Notes: generated by a model from the sequence alone, not told the origin. A stretch of 41,509 bases of DNA from Microvirga lupini (GCA_000517005.1 KI912007.1:164655-206163), one strand, 5' to 3'. Counted from the first letter of the stretch, positions 21,334 through 29,504 are shown. Numbers and translations are program-made.

Positions 21334-22314
21334 TCAGGCCGGCTGCCGGATCGACGTCCTCAGGCGAGGGTCGACGATGGTGTAGAGGATGTCGACGGCG
21401 AGGTTGATCGCCACGAAGATCAGCGCCACCAGCATCAGGTAGGCCGCCATGATCGGGATATCGACGTTCTGCACCGCCTGAACGAACAGCAGGCCCATGC
21501 CCGGCCACTGGAACACGGTCTCGGTGATGATCGCGAACGCGATCACCGAGCCGAACTGAAGGCCGACGATGGTGATGACCGGGACCAGGGTGTTCTTGAG
21601 CGCATGCCCGAAATGAATGGCCTGGGTCGTGAGTCCCCTCGCCCGCGCAAACTTGATGTAGTCGGTACGCAGAACCTCCAGCATCTCGGCCCGGACGATG
21701 CGCATGATCAGCGTCATCTGGAACAGGCCCAGCGTAATGGAGGGCATGATCAACGCCTTCAGGCCCGACGCCGTGAGCAGCCCGGTCGACCACCAGCCGA
21801 TCTGCACGGTGTCACCACGGCCGTAGGACGGCAGCCATCCGAGAGTGACGGAGAAGAGATAGATCAGCAGAATGCCGATCAGGAAAGTCGGAAGCGATAT
21901 GCCGATGAGCGAGATGGTCTGGAACACCTTCGCCAGAAGACTGTCCCGTTTCAGCCCTGAATAGACCCCCATCAGCACGCCGAATCCGGTGGCGAAGAGC
22001 GTCGCGCACAAAGCCAGTTCGAGCGTCGCGGGCATGCGCTCGGCCAGGAGATCCGAGACCGGTTGCCGGAACTGGTAGGAAACCCCGAAATCGCCCTGCG
22101 CGGCCTTGGCGAGATAGCGAACGAACTGCAGGGGCACGGGATCGTCGAGACCGAGGGAGCGACGAACCTGCTCCCGCTCCGCAGCCGGTGTATCGAGCGA
22201 TACGATCTGGTTGACCGGATCGCCTGCAAAGCGGAACATCGCGAACGAAATGATCCCGACGGCGAAAAGGACACCGATGGCCTGAAGGGCACGTCGGATA
22301 ATGAAAGCAAACAT
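21334..22314 (-). CDS. Dipeptide/oligopeptide ABC transporter, permease (DppB type)
   Basis: A 326-residue inner-membrane permease. Its N-terminal helix (MFAFIIRRALQAIGVLFAVGIISFAMFRFAGDP) is the classic OppB/DppB start. The LGLDDPVPLQFVRYLAKAAQGDFGVSY region and the EAA loop, ARARGLTTQAIHFGHALKNTLVPV, follow, with about six helices in all. It is separated from the upstream substrate-binding gene by 103 bp that hold a perfect 26-bp palindrome (22376-22401). Confidence 0.93.
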   Translation of the reverse strand: MFAFIIRRALQAIGVLFAVGIISFAMFRFAGDPVNQIVSLDTPAAEREQVRRSLGLDDPVPLQFVRYLAKAAQGDFGVSYQFRQPVSDLLAERMPATLELALCATLFATGFGVLMGVYSGLKRDSLLAKVFQTISLIGISLPTFLIGILLIYLFSVTLGWLPSYGRGDTVQIGWWSTGLLTASGLKALIMPSITLGLFQMTLIMRIVRAEMLEVLRTDYIKFARARGLTTQAIHFGHALKNTLVPVITIVGLQFGSVIAFAIITETVFQWPGMGLLFVQAVQNVDIPIMAAYLMLVALIFVAINLAVDILYTIVDPRLRTSIRQPA

Positions 22315-22375
22315 TTACAATCTCTTGATCGCATCGGCTCCGGCGAAAACTTCGCCTGAGGCGTCTCAATGAATT

Positions 22376-22401
22376 GTCCCGGGCAGCATGCTGCCCGGGA
22401 C
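22376..22401 (-). promoter_or_regulatory. Intercistronic hairpin after the substrate-binding protein gene
   Basis: A perfect palindrome from GTCCCGGGCAGCA (22376-22388) to TGCTGCCCGGGAC (22389-22401), giving an 11-bp stem with a 4-nt loop. No U-run follows on the minus strand, so it is less a terminator than a 3' stabilising hairpin. Such hairpins let the binding protein be made in excess over the permeases. Confidence 0.7.
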
Positions 22402-22417
22402 AGCGATCAGGCGCGCA

Positions 22418-24013
22418 CTACTCTTTCTTGGCCCAGTACAGCAGCACCGAGTTGTCGGCGCGCTGGCTGAGTTTCACCTTGTTGGAGACACCCCAGGCCA
22501 GTGCCTGCTGATGCAGCGGGATGTATCCGTATTCGTCGAAGGTGATCTGGAAAGCCTCCTTGATCATCTGGTCGCGCTTCTCCTTGTTGCTCTCGACCAG
22601 GATCTTGTCCGTCAGCTCGTCGTGCTTCTTGTTGCAGAAGTTGCCGAGGTTGGACTCGCCACGGGAGGATTGCGGGTTGTCGCGGCAGCCCTCGATATCA
22701 TGCAGCACGTTGTGGCTGTCGAAGGTGCCCGGCGTCCAGCCGAGCAGGTAGAAAGAGGTGTTGTAGTTGCCGGACTTCAGCACCTTTCCGAAGTACTGAG
22801 CCTTCGGCTGGGCCATCAGGTTCACCTTGACGCCGGCGCGGGCCAGCATGCTGACGACAGCCTGGCAGATCGCTTCGTCATTGACATAGCGATCGTTCGG
22901 GCAATCCATGCCGACTTCGAACCCATTCGGGTAGCCCGCATCCGCAAGCAGCTTCTTAGCGCCTTCAAGGTCGTATTTCGGACGCACGAAATCCTTCGAA
23001 TGCACGAAGAGTTCCGGAGCGATCATGAGAGCCGACGGTGTCGACATGCCGCGCATGACGCGGGACTTGATCGTCTCGATGTCGATGGCCTTGTAGAACG
23101 CCTCACGGACCCGCTTGTCCTTGAAGGGGTTCTTGCCCTTGACGTTCGAGAACAACAGCTCGTCCCGGGTCTGATCCATGCCGAGGAAGATGGTGCGCAG
23201 TTCAGGGCCCGACAGCACCTTCGCGTTGGCGCTGCTGTTGACCCGCTGAGTGTCCTGCAGAGGAACCGGCTCGATCACGTCCACTTCGCCGGAGAGCAGC
23301 GCAGCGACGCGCGTGGCGTCGGAGCCGATCGGCGTAAAGACAATCTCGTCGAGATTGTGCTCAGGTTTGTCCCACCAGTCCTTGTTGACCTTGAAGACGG
23401 TCTTCACGCCTGGCTGGTGGCTCTCGATCTTGAACGGACCCGTGCCGTTGGCATTGAGCGAGGCATAGCTCGGAGTGGTCGCGGCCGCCGGCGTCGGGGA
23501 TGTCGCATTGTTCGCCTCGGCCCATTCCTTATCCAGGATGTACCAGGTGTCCCACTGGGAGTTCAGGATGGGGTTGGGCGACTTGAGCTTCACATCGATG
23601 GTATAGTCGTCGACCTTCACCCACTCGGAAGTGGTCGGCACGCGGGTCTGGAAGTTCGAACCCTGCGCCCTCACCCGGTTCGCCGAGAAGATCACGTCAT
23701 CGGCGGTAAAGGGATTGCCGTTGTGAAACTTGACGCCCTTGCGCAGGAAGAAGCGCCAGGTCAAGCCATCCTCACTGATTTCCCAGCGCTCTGCGAGGCT
23801 GGGCTGAATGGCTAGGTCCTTGCCGCGCCGCGTCAGGCCTTCGTAGACATGGCCAAGGTGGGCGTTGGTGGTCGTCTCATTCACCGTATAGGGATCGAGC
23901 GACTTCAGGTCGCCCTGGTTGGCATACCGCAATGTGACGGCCATCGCCGGCAGGGCAGCACCGGCCATGAGGGTCGCAACGGTCGCCGCGAGAAACTTCG
24001 AACGGATCGTCAT
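22418..24013 (-). CDS. Peptide ABC transporter substrate-binding protein (SBP family 5)
   Basis: A 531-residue periplasmic protein. A Sec signal peptide (about 1-25, ending AMA) is followed by the family-5 fold: LRYANQGDLKSLDPYTVNE at the N-terminus, HVYEGLTRRGKDLAIQPSLAERWEISEDGLTWRF, then FHNGNPFTADDVIFS and VREAFYKAIDIETI. It captures the di/oligopeptide or a related solute (nickel, opines and glutathione are other known cargoes of this family). It is the first transporter gene and lies 151 bp downstream of an M20 deacylase gene on the same strand. ATG 24013 follows AGAGGAG with rather long spacing (about 11 nt). Cargo cannot be read from sequence. Confidence 0.93.
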   Translation of the reverse strand: MTIRSKFLAATVATLMAGAALPAMAVTLRYANQGDLKSLDPYTVNETTTNAHLGHVYEGLTRRGKDLAIQPSLAERWEISEDGLTWRFFLRKGVKFHNGNPFTADDVIFSANRVRAQGSNFQTRVPTTSEWVKVDDYTIDVKLKSPNPILNSQWDTWYILDKEWAEANNATSPTPAAATTPSYASLNANGTGPFKIESHQPGVKTVFKVNKDWWDKPEHNLDEIVFTPIGSDATRVAALLSGEVDVIEPVPLQDTQRVNSSANAKVLSGPELRTIFLGMDQTRDELLFSNVKGKNPFKDKRVREAFYKAIDIETIKSRVMRGMSTPSALMIAPELFVHSKDFVRPKYDLEGAKKLLADAGYPNGFEVGMDCPNDRYVNDEAICQAVVSMLARAGVKVNLMAQPKAQYFGKVLKSGNYNTSFYLLGWTPGTFDSHNVLHDIEGCRDNPQSSRGESNLGNFCNKKHDELTDKILVESNKEKRDQMIKEAFQITFDEYGYIPLHQQALAWGVSNKVKLSQRADNSVLLYWAKKE

Positions 24014-24164
24014 GTTGTGTCATTCTCCTCTGGAGGCCCGCGTCTTTGCGCGGTGTTCTTCTTGTCGGAAGCTCGGACTTTCCGATGCTTCTTCCGCCGG
24101 GCATGAAGTTAGGCAGGAAAGTGGCCGACGGTCTAGCCCCGACTTGGAGCACCTCGCTCAGCAT

Positions 24165-25319
24165 TTAGGCACAGAGATCGCCGATCAGACGGCGAAGTAC
24201 CGCCTCCCCGGCCTGGAATTCGCTGATTTCGATATATTCGTCCGGCTGATGAGCCTGCGCGATGTCACCGGGGCCGCAGACCACGGTCGACCAACCGACA
24301 CGCTGGAAGAGGCCCGCCTCCGTGCCGTAGGATACGACGTGGGTGCCGTTGTCTCCTGTCAAGCGGCGCATCAGGCGCTCGGCGGCCCCGTCCGTTTCGG
24401 GCTTGAGGCCCGGCACCTCGGCAATGACTTCGACGGCAACGCCCGTCTCGGGAGCGACAGCCTTCATCCGGGGCTCGACGACGTCACGAATGTAGGTCTC
24501 ATAGCGGGCGAGATAGTCTATGGGATTTTCCGTCGGGATCGCCCGGATATCGCTGAAGAACCATGCGGAGGACGAGACCACATTGGCGGCATTGCCGCCG
24601 GCCATCATGCCGCAATGCAGCGTCGTGTAGGGAGGCTCGAACGGATTCTCCGGATCGACCCGGCGGCGATTCTCCTCCATCACGTCCTCGTGCCAAGCGA
24701 TCAGGCGCGCCGCGTTCATGACGGCGCTCACGCCCTGATCGATTCGGCTGGAATGCACGGCATATCCCGTGACCTGGGTGCGCAGTTGCACAGACGCCTT
24801 GTGGCCGGTGACCACCGCATGGCGTGTCGGCTCCCCGACGATCACGGCGGATGGAGCCGGGATGGAGCCTGCCATTGCCTGAACCATGGACGGCGCCCCT
24901 CGACAGGCGATCTCCTCATCGTAGGACAGAGCAATATGAATCGGCCGCTTGAGAGGCACACGCACCATCTCGGGCACCAGCGCCAGAACCAGGGCGTTGA
25001 AGCCTTTCATGTCGGTCGCACCGCGACCGTAGAGGCGACCGTTTTTCTCCGTGAGCGTCCAGGGATCGATGGACCAGTTCTGCCCCTCGACAGGCACCAC
25101 ATCCGTGTGGCCGGATAGGACGATCCCGCCTTCCACCCGTGGCCCGATGGTCGCGTAGAGATTGGCCTTGTCGCCCTCCGGGCTCATGATCAGATGGCTT
25201 TCGACGCCATGGCTGTTCAGCCAATCCCGACAGAAACCGATGATGTCGAGATTGCTGCTGGTCGAAACGCTCGGGAAGGCAATCAGACGCGCGAGCATTT
25301 CGCGGGGTGACATGGACAT
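24165..25319 (-). CDS. argE: Acetylornithine deacetylase-like M20 metallo-deacylase (ArgE family)
   Basis: A 384-residue cytosolic zinc enzyme. Metal and catalytic motifs are GHTDVVPVEG (H71, D73), GRGATDMKGF (D103) and SYDEEIACRG (catalytic E135 and metal E136), plus a late GPGDIAQAHQPDE histidine. The family removes N-acetyl or similar groups from amino acids or dipeptides. ATG 25319 is chosen because AAGGAG lies 9 nt upstream; an in-frame GTG lies farther upstream without one. The gene is upstream of and co-directional with a peptide ABC transporter (151 bp gap), so its physiological substrate may be an imported acyl-amino acid or peptide rather than acetylornithine. It is divergent from a threonine dehydratase gene. 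Confidence 0.88.
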   Translation of the reverse strand: MSMSPREMLARLIAFPSVSTSSNLDIIGFCRDWLNSHGVESHLIMSPEGDKANLYATIGPRVEGGIVLSGHTDVVPVEGQNWSIDPWTLTEKNGRLYGRGATDMKGFNALVLALVPEMVRVPLKRPIHIALSYDEEIACRGAPSMVQAMAGSIPAPSAVIVGEPTRHAVVTGHKASVQLRTQVTGYAVHSSRIDQGVSAVMNAARLIAWHEDVMEENRRRVDPENPFEPPYTTLHCGMMAGGNAANVVSSSAWFFSDIRAIPTENPIDYLARYETYIRDVVEPRMKAVAPETGVAVEVIAEVPGLKPETDGAAERLMRRLTGDNGTHVVSYGTEAGLFQRVGWSTVVCGPGDIAQAHQPDEYIEISEFQAGEAVLRRLIGDLCA

Positions 25320-25508
25320 CGTGCACAGCTCCTTGGGTGAGAGCCAAGCATCCGATCCTATCGAGCCTGTGGTCAAGCTGGTTTTGTCAGCGGTCACTTC
25401 AACCGGCCCGTTGACGAAGCAACGACGTCGCTCGCATGATCGCGTCGCCCTTCATAAGCCGATTAGGCGTTCATACCTCAAACGCCCCCTCACCCGACGG
25501 ACATCTTC

Positions 25509-26474
25509 ATGACTGCCTTTGACGTGACGCTCTCCGACATCGAAGCTGCTCGCAGCCGTATCTCCGGGTGCGTCAGACGCACCCCTGCTTACGAGAGCGC
25601 CGACGTGTCGGCGCGCCTCGGCCGACGCACCGCATTGAAAATGGAAGCGCTGCAGCTTGCCGGCTCCTTCAAGGTTAGAGGCGTCTTCAACAAGGTGCTG
25701 ACCCTGAACGACGAGGAGCGCCGGCGCGGCCTCGTCACGGTCTCGGGCGGCAACCACGCCATCGCAGTCGCCCGGGTCGCGGGAACGCTTGGTCTCGATG
25801 CGCTCGTGCTGATGCCGAAGACGGCAGCTCGGTTCAACATCGACCTGACCACGAAGTTCGGCGCCCGCGTGGAGCTTTGCGACGACGCGGCGGCGGCCTT
25901 CGCCAAGGCCGAGGACTACCAGCGCCAGGGCCGGCTTTTCGTTCACCCCTATGACGATCCTGCCATCATCGGCGGGCATGGCACGCTGGGCCTCGAATTC
26001 CTCGACGACATTCCAGACCTCACCCACGTGTTCGTCTCGATCGGCGGCGGCGGCTTCATGTCCGGCGTCGCGGCGGCCCTGAAGGCGAAACGGCCATCGC
26101 TGACAATCTACGGTGTCGAACCCACCGGCGCACCGACGATGACGGAGGCGCTCAAAGCGGACGAGCCGGTGACGATCCGCCCGACCTCCGTCGCCCGGAC
26201 CCTGGCGGCGCCTTTTGCCACGCACCGAACCATTGCGGCCGCCAAACTCTTCCTGAAAGAGATTCTGCTGGTGGAAGACCAGCCGGTCATTGCCGATGTG
26301 AGCTGGCTCCTCCGGACGGAAAAACTGCTCTGCGAGCCTGCCACGGCCTGCGTCCTGACAGCTGCCGAGACTGTCGCTCCATCCCTGCCGGACGACAGCG
26401 TCATCGGCCTCGTACTGTGCGGCTCCAATCTGTCTTTGGACGATCTCGACGCTTGGCGCAGGCAATCCATCTAG
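25509..26474 (+). CDS. Threonine/serine dehydratase (PLP fold type II)
   Basis: A 321-residue cytosolic enzyme of the IlvA/serine-racemase group, deaminating threonine (or serine) to 2-oxobutyrate (or pyruvate). The PLP lysine is K55 in AGSFKVRG, the substrate loop is SGGNHAIAV (about 79-87) and the phosphate-binding loop is SIGGGGFMSG. It has no C-terminal ACT domain, so it is the catabolic or racemase-like form, not allosteric biosynthetic IlvA. Another role such as hydroxyaspartate or diaminopropionate elimination is possible. It is divergent from the ArgE-like gene across 189 bp and 75 bp upstream of a LysE-type exporter, all consistent with amino-acid overflow metabolism. Confidence 0.85.
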   Translation: MTAFDVTLSDIEAARSRISGCVRRTPAYESADVSARLGRRTALKMEALQLAGSFKVRGVFNKVLTLNDEERRRGLVTVSGGNHAIAVARVAGTLGLDALVLMPKTAARFNIDLTTKFGARVELCDDAAAAFAKAEDYQRQGRLFVHPYDDPAIIGGHGTLGLEFLDDIPDLTHVFVSIGGGGFMSGVAAALKAKRPSLTIYGVEPTGAPTMTEALKADEPVTIRPTSVARTLAAPFATHRTIAAAKLFLKEILLVEDQPVIADVSWLLRTEKLLCEPATACVLTAAETVAPSLPDDSVIGLVLCGSNLSLDDLDAWRRQSI

Positions 26475-26549
26475 ATTGACGCCTCCGCGGCCCTCGAAGA
26501 GCTTGCCTCAATCCCTATCGCAGGCCTATGGCTCGCATGGAGGCCCGTC

Positions 26550-27206
26550 ATGCCGGATCTATCGACCTTTCTCACGTTCTATGCCGCGGTGCTGGCCCTG
26601 CAGCTCGCGCCCGGCCCCGATATGGTTCTCCTGCTGAGCCGCGGAGTAGGACAGGGTCGGCGCATCGCCGTCCTGACGGCGGTTGGCATGACCTTGGTTG
26701 CTGGTCTCATCCAGCTTCCTCTCCTGGCTCTGGGCGTCACGTCCCTGATCCAGGCCTCGCCTCTCGCCTTCGAGCTGCTTCGATGGGCGGGCGCGGCCTA
26801 TCTCGTGTGGCTCGGCGCCAAGCTTTTGATCGGCTCATTCGGCCCCCATGGCATTGTGCGCACGACCCCGAAGCCGGTTTCGGATCTCACGGCTCTGCGT
26901 CAGGGCATGATCAACAATCTGACCAACCCGAAGGCCATGGTCTTCATGCTCGCCTTCCTTCCCCAATTCGTCGACCCCGGCAAGGATTGGCCGGTCACGG
27001 CGCAGCTTTTGTTTTTTGGCGGCATTCAGAAGATTTCAGGATTCTTCATTCTCGGAGCCGTCGCGATCGGGACTGGAACGATCGGCGACTGGCTGTCTCA
27101 TCGGCCGGGCTTGATCGCCTGGCAGGAGAGATGTGCCGGTCTCATAATGGTCGGCCTTGGCCTGCGTCTCGCCCTCTCGGGCGATGCCTCGGCCATCCGC
27201 CGCTGA
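26550..27206 (+). CDS. LysE/RhtB-family amino-acid exporter
   Basis: A 218-residue inner-membrane protein with about six hydrophobic helices. The N-terminal motif LQLAPGPDMVLLLSRGVGQGRR is the LysE/RhtB signature (usual form PGPxxxxxxxxxxxxGRRAG), and the NNLTNPKAMVFMLAFLPQFV segment is also family-defining. It exports amino acids such as lysine, threonine or homoserine lactone analogues by proton antiport. ATG 26550 has GGAGG about 6 nt upstream. It lies just downstream of the threonine/serine dehydratase gene on the same strand; co-transcription would pair degradation with export. Confidence 0.9.
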   Translation: MPDLSTFLTFYAAVLALQLAPGPDMVLLLSRGVGQGRRIAVLTAVGMTLVAGLIQLPLLALGVTSLIQASPLAFELLRWAGAAYLVWLGAKLLIGSFGPHGIVRTTPKPVSDLTALRQGMINNLTNPKAMVFMLAFLPQFVDPGKDWPVTAQLLFFGGIQKISGFFILGAVAIGTGTIGDWLSHRPGLIAWQERCAGLIMVGLGLRLALSGDASAIRR

Positions 27207-27322
27207 ACGGCATCCAATTGACCTTCCATTAACCCAATCCCGAAAAGACTCGACCATTCATGGAGCCTCCCTGGACAGGGATCGTTCTCTCGAAAACCTG
27301 AGTTCCTTCGATGATAGGTCCC

Positions 27323-27673
27323 ATGAAAGGAAAAGTGCTCTGCCTCGCCGTCCTGCCGGCCCTCCTGGCGGCTCCGCAGCAAGCCCATGCCGCGAACTTT
27401 GATTGCAGCAAAGCCCAGACAGCCGACGAGAAAGCGGTCTGCGCGGACCGGGTCCTGAACGATCAGGATGTCGAGATGTCCGTCCTCTACACGCAGTTCG
27501 AGCCCCTTCTCGGCATAGGAGCACGCGGCGACATGGAAGATGCGCAAGTTGCCTGGCTCAAGCGGCGCGAGGCCTGTGGCAGCGACCGCGCTTGCCTGAG
27601 CAAAGCCTACGAGGAACGCCTGATGCAGCTGAGAGGAGGCTTCGAGGCTCTTGCGAAGCGCGGCCCCTTCTGA
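27323..27673 (+). CDS. LprI/DUF1311-family small periplasmic protein
   Basis: A 116-residue exported protein. A signal peptide (about 1-23, ending AHA) is followed by the DUF1311 core: NFDCSKAQTADEKAVCADRVLNDQD, then AQVAWLKRREACGSDRACLSKAYEERLMQL, with four Cys that likely form two disulfides. The family includes LprI, reported as a lysozyme inhibitor in Mycobacterium; most members are uncharacterised. I chose ATG 27323 because it places the signal peptide best; ATG 27311 is possible. No clear ribosome site exists for either. A terminator on the opposite strand begins 11 bp after its stop. Confidence 0.78.
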   Translation: MKGKVLCLAVLPALLAAPQQAHAANFDCSKAQTADEKAVCADRVLNDQDVEMSVLYTQFEPLLGIGARGDMEDAQVAWLKRREACGSDRACLSKAYEERLMQLRGGFEALAKRGPF

Positions 27674-27683
27674 GATCGCCGAC

Positions 27684-27707
27684 AAAAAACCCCGCACGAT
27701 GGCGGGG
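27684..27707 (-). terminator. Intrinsic terminator with U6 tract, minus strand
   Basis: CCCCGC (27690-27695) and GCGGGG (27702-27707) around a 6-nt loop; on the minus strand the stem is followed by TTTTTT (27689-27684). On the plus strand no U-run follows, so it does not belong to the LprI-like gene. Confidence 0.75.
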
Positions 27708-27811
27708 TGTGCAAAGACACAAAGTGGAGCAGCGGCGATGAAGCCGGCTGCCGAGAGCGCTGTGGCACATGGGGGCGCCGTGGGGCGCTCTCACGAGAAT
27801 GTTTATCCCAG
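27684..27811 (-). ncRNA. Candidate small RNA with three hairpins and an intrinsic terminator
   Basis: Read on the minus strand, the gap holds three stable hairpins in a row. Hairpin 1: GAGAGCGC with GCGCTCTC (plus-strand 27785-27792 and 27753-27760), with an inner GGCGC/GTGCC stem. Hairpin 2: GCAGC-C-GGC with GCC-GCTGC (27751-27729). Hairpin 3: a terminator, CCCCGC/GCGGGG, plus six U. No minus-strand protein gene ends here, so the terminator needs its own transcript. The 5' end is uncertain; TATAAC at 27823-27818 could be a -10, but no good -35 is seen. The plus-strand sequence has no ORF. I cannot match it to a known Rhizobiales sRNA family. Confidence 0.5.
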
Positions 27812-27968
27812 CTTGGCGTTATAACCTACCCTTCTTCTCGAAAATGGTTAAGTATTCGTCTTGTTGGGATTTGAGGCCATGGCTGACGTGTCTTAGCGCA
27901 CACCTCTCTCGCCGTGGAAATGCCACCTTGGCTTCACTTCCCTAACGGCAAGCCAGCGGAGCCGAACC

Positions 27969-28184
27969 ATGCGCGCCATTCTCGCACTGCTTTGCCTCTT
28001 CTCAGGCCTGCCGGACGATGCACCGGCGGAAGGCCTCGATGCAGCCCAGGAAAAGACCGAGAAGTATCGGGCATTCTTATCGGAACTGGCCTCCTCGGAG
28101 ACGACACCGGATGTCAGAACAGCTATCGACCTGCCAGAAGGCTTGAAGCAGGCCATTGAGGCTTGGACTGACCCGCAATCCTAG
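27969..28184 (+). CDS. Hypothetical small secreted protein
   Basis: A 71-residue protein. The N-terminus (MRAILALLCLFSGLP) looks like a short signal peptide, cleaved perhaps before residue 20, and the rest is polar and helix-prone (DAAQEKTEKYRAFLSELASS, then GLKQAIEAWTDPQS). I recognise no family. GGAG lies 8 nt upstream of ATG 27969. It stands alone between the candidate small RNA and tRNA-Pro. The short length makes this call tentative. Confidence 0.45.
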   Translation: MRAILALLCLFSGLPDDAPAEGLDAAQEKTEKYRAFLSELASSETTPDVRTAIDLPEGLKQAIEAWTDPQS

Positions 28185-28341
28185 GTTTCCCTAGGTCCTT
28201 GCAGAGCTTGCCCGTTTTCCTATCGAGGTCTCACAACCCTTGGCTACAGAGGATCGGCCACTTGTCTTTCCAAGTCGCGATCAATTTCAGGGGTTGCGCG
28301 ACCGCCCGTTAAAAGTTAGAGGAACCAAGCCTTTCGGCAGT

Positions 28342-28419
28342 CGGAGCGTAGCGCAGCCCGGTTAGCGCACTAGTCTGGGGGACTAGGGGTCGTGGGTTCA
28401 AATCCCGCCGCTCCGACCA
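28342..28419 (+). tRNA. tRNA-Pro (anticodon GGG)
   Basis: Acceptor arms CGGAGCG (28342-28348) and CGCTCCG (28409-28415) pair perfectly. The anticodon stem CTAGT/ACTAG closes the loop CTGGGGG with anticodon GGG, and the T-loop GGGTTCAAATCCC is present. Discriminator A and an encoded CCA follow. A terminator lies at 28450-28473. Confidence 0.95.
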
Positions 28420-28449
28420 TTCATTTCCATAATTCACCGAAGCTGTTTG

Positions 28450-28473
28450 AGCTGGCCACAGAGCCAGCTTTTT
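28450..28473 (+). terminator. Terminator downstream of tRNA-Pro
   Basis: AGCTGGC (28450-28456) pairs with GCCAGCT (28463-28469) around a 6-nt loop, followed by TTTT. Confidence 0.85.
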
Positions 28474-28532
28474 GTTGTCGAGCTATCCACCCGGCCGGAC
28501 GGAAGCCCAGGACAGAGACGCAACTTTCAAGC

Positions 28533-28655
28533 AAAAGCCCGCCCCAGCGGAGGCTGGAGCGGGTCAAGTCTCAGGAGCAATCCTTGGAGGGATGCTTCCA
28601 AACTCAGCCCAAGACCGAATGTTTCATCGGCTGGGGTGCGGCGCTCCAACCCATA
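28533..28655 (-). ncRNA. Candidate small RNA with a CCCUCC loop and terminator
   Basis: The 338-bp gap 28420-28757 has no convincing protein gene. On the minus strand it shows a GGTTGG/CCAGCC hairpin (28651-28629), then a TTGGA/TCCAA hairpin (28601-28584) whose loop exposes CCCTCC, an anti-Shine-Dalgarno-like motif frequent in alphaproteobacterial trans-acting sRNAs. A GC-rich hairpin (28563-28538, one mismatch) followed by TTTTGC ends it. No protein gene on this strand ends here. The promoter and 5' end are not clear, so this is weaker than the 27.7-kb candidate. Confidence 0.3.
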
Positions 28656-28757
28656 GGCCACCCCTGAAGCCTCATATCGGCAGATTACGTTTCTGAACTC
28701 TTCACAGGACCGGTCGTTCTTATTCAGCCCAGGTGAGGCTTGGGAAAGGACATCGCC

Positions 28758-29339
28758 GTGACGAAGAGTAATGTGAAGCATCGTGCGAACGCTCGTCAGG
28801 ATAGCCCAAGCACCCCTCCAGCTCAGCCCCCCGGCTTCACGTCCGTTCTTGAGCGCAATATCGACGCCTTGCGACGCAAGCGGCAGGAGGAGGAACGAAG
28901 GGCCGGTGTGCAGGAGCGCATCGCGGAAGTCATCACCTGCTTTTCCGGCAGCATGGCCTTCGTCTATGTCCATCTGATTCTGGTGGCAGGTTGGGTCGCG
29001 GTCAATCTCGAACTCGTTCCTGGTGTTCCGGCCTTTGATCCGACTTTCGTTATCCTGGCGACCTTTGCCTCCGTCGAGGCGATCTTCCTCTCCACCTTCG
29101 TGCTGATCAGCCAGAACCGTGCGGCTGCGGAGGCCGACCGGCGCTCGGAGCTGGATCTTCAGACCAATCTGCTGTCGGAGCATGAGATCACCCGTCTCCT
29201 GACGCTGACCCGCGCAATCGCCGCGCATCTCGGCATCCGGGAGGCAAGCGACCCCGCCTTGGAGGAACTGGAGCGGCACGTCGCGCCGGAGAAAGTGCTC
29301 GACAGGCTGACGGAAGACGAGGAAAGCCGCTTGCCCTGA
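28758..29339 (+). CDS. DUF1003 membrane protein
   Basis: A 193-residue protein. A polar N-terminus (about 1-45) and a charged helix (RNIDALRRKRQEEERRAGVQERIAEVIT) precede two transmembrane helices (about 65-86 and 97-122, FVILATFASVEAIFLSTFVLI) ending in SQNR, the DUF1003 hallmark. A long charged C-terminal region follows (DLQTNLLSEHEITRLL, likely coiled coil). Function unknown; the family is widespread in bacteria. GTG 28758 is chosen as the start, with AAAGGA about 7 nt upstream; an in-frame TTG at 28740 lacks one. It is alone between the second small-RNA candidate and tRNA-Val. Confidence 0.85.
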   Translation: MTKSNVKHRANARQDSPSTPPAQPPGFTSVLERNIDALRRKRQEEERRAGVQERIAEVITCFSGSMAFVYVHLILVAGWVAVNLELVPGVPAFDPTFVILATFASVEAIFLSTFVLISQNRAAAEADRRSELDLQTNLLSEHEITRLLTLTRAIAAHLGIREASDPALEELERHVAPEKVLDRLTEDEESRLP

Positions 29340-29378
29340 AAGACCGGACGCGGTGAAGACCGTATATCCTGTGGGAGA

Positions 29379-29454
29379 TGGTGGGCGGTGAGGGACTCGA
29401 ACCCCCGACCTGCGGTGTGTAAAACCGAAGCTCTACCAACTGAGCTAACCGCCC
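29379..29454 (-). tRNA. tRNA-Val (anticodon UAC)
   Basis: On the minus strand, acceptor arms GGGCGGT and ACCGCCC pair, with D-arm GCTCAGTTGGTAGAGC. The anticodon loop TTTACAC gives TAC, and the T-arm has GGTTCGAGTCC. Discriminator A and an encoded CCA are present. It lies just downstream of the hup gene's terminator. Confidence 0.95.
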
Positions 29455-29466
29455 GATGGGCCTGAC

Positions 29467-29504
29467 ATAAAAAGAGAAGGCCGACAACGCAAGCGTCGTC
29501 GGCC
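29467..29504 (-). terminator. Terminator of the HU gene
   Basis: On the minus strand a 12-bp stem (plus 29479-29490 with 29493-29504, one mismatch) is followed by TTCTCTTTTT. Confidence 0.75.

Noticed and set aside
22388-23815. 475-codon open frame antisense to the substrate-binding protein gene
   Set aside because: It is a shadow of a complete SBP gene with no recognisable protein features of its own.
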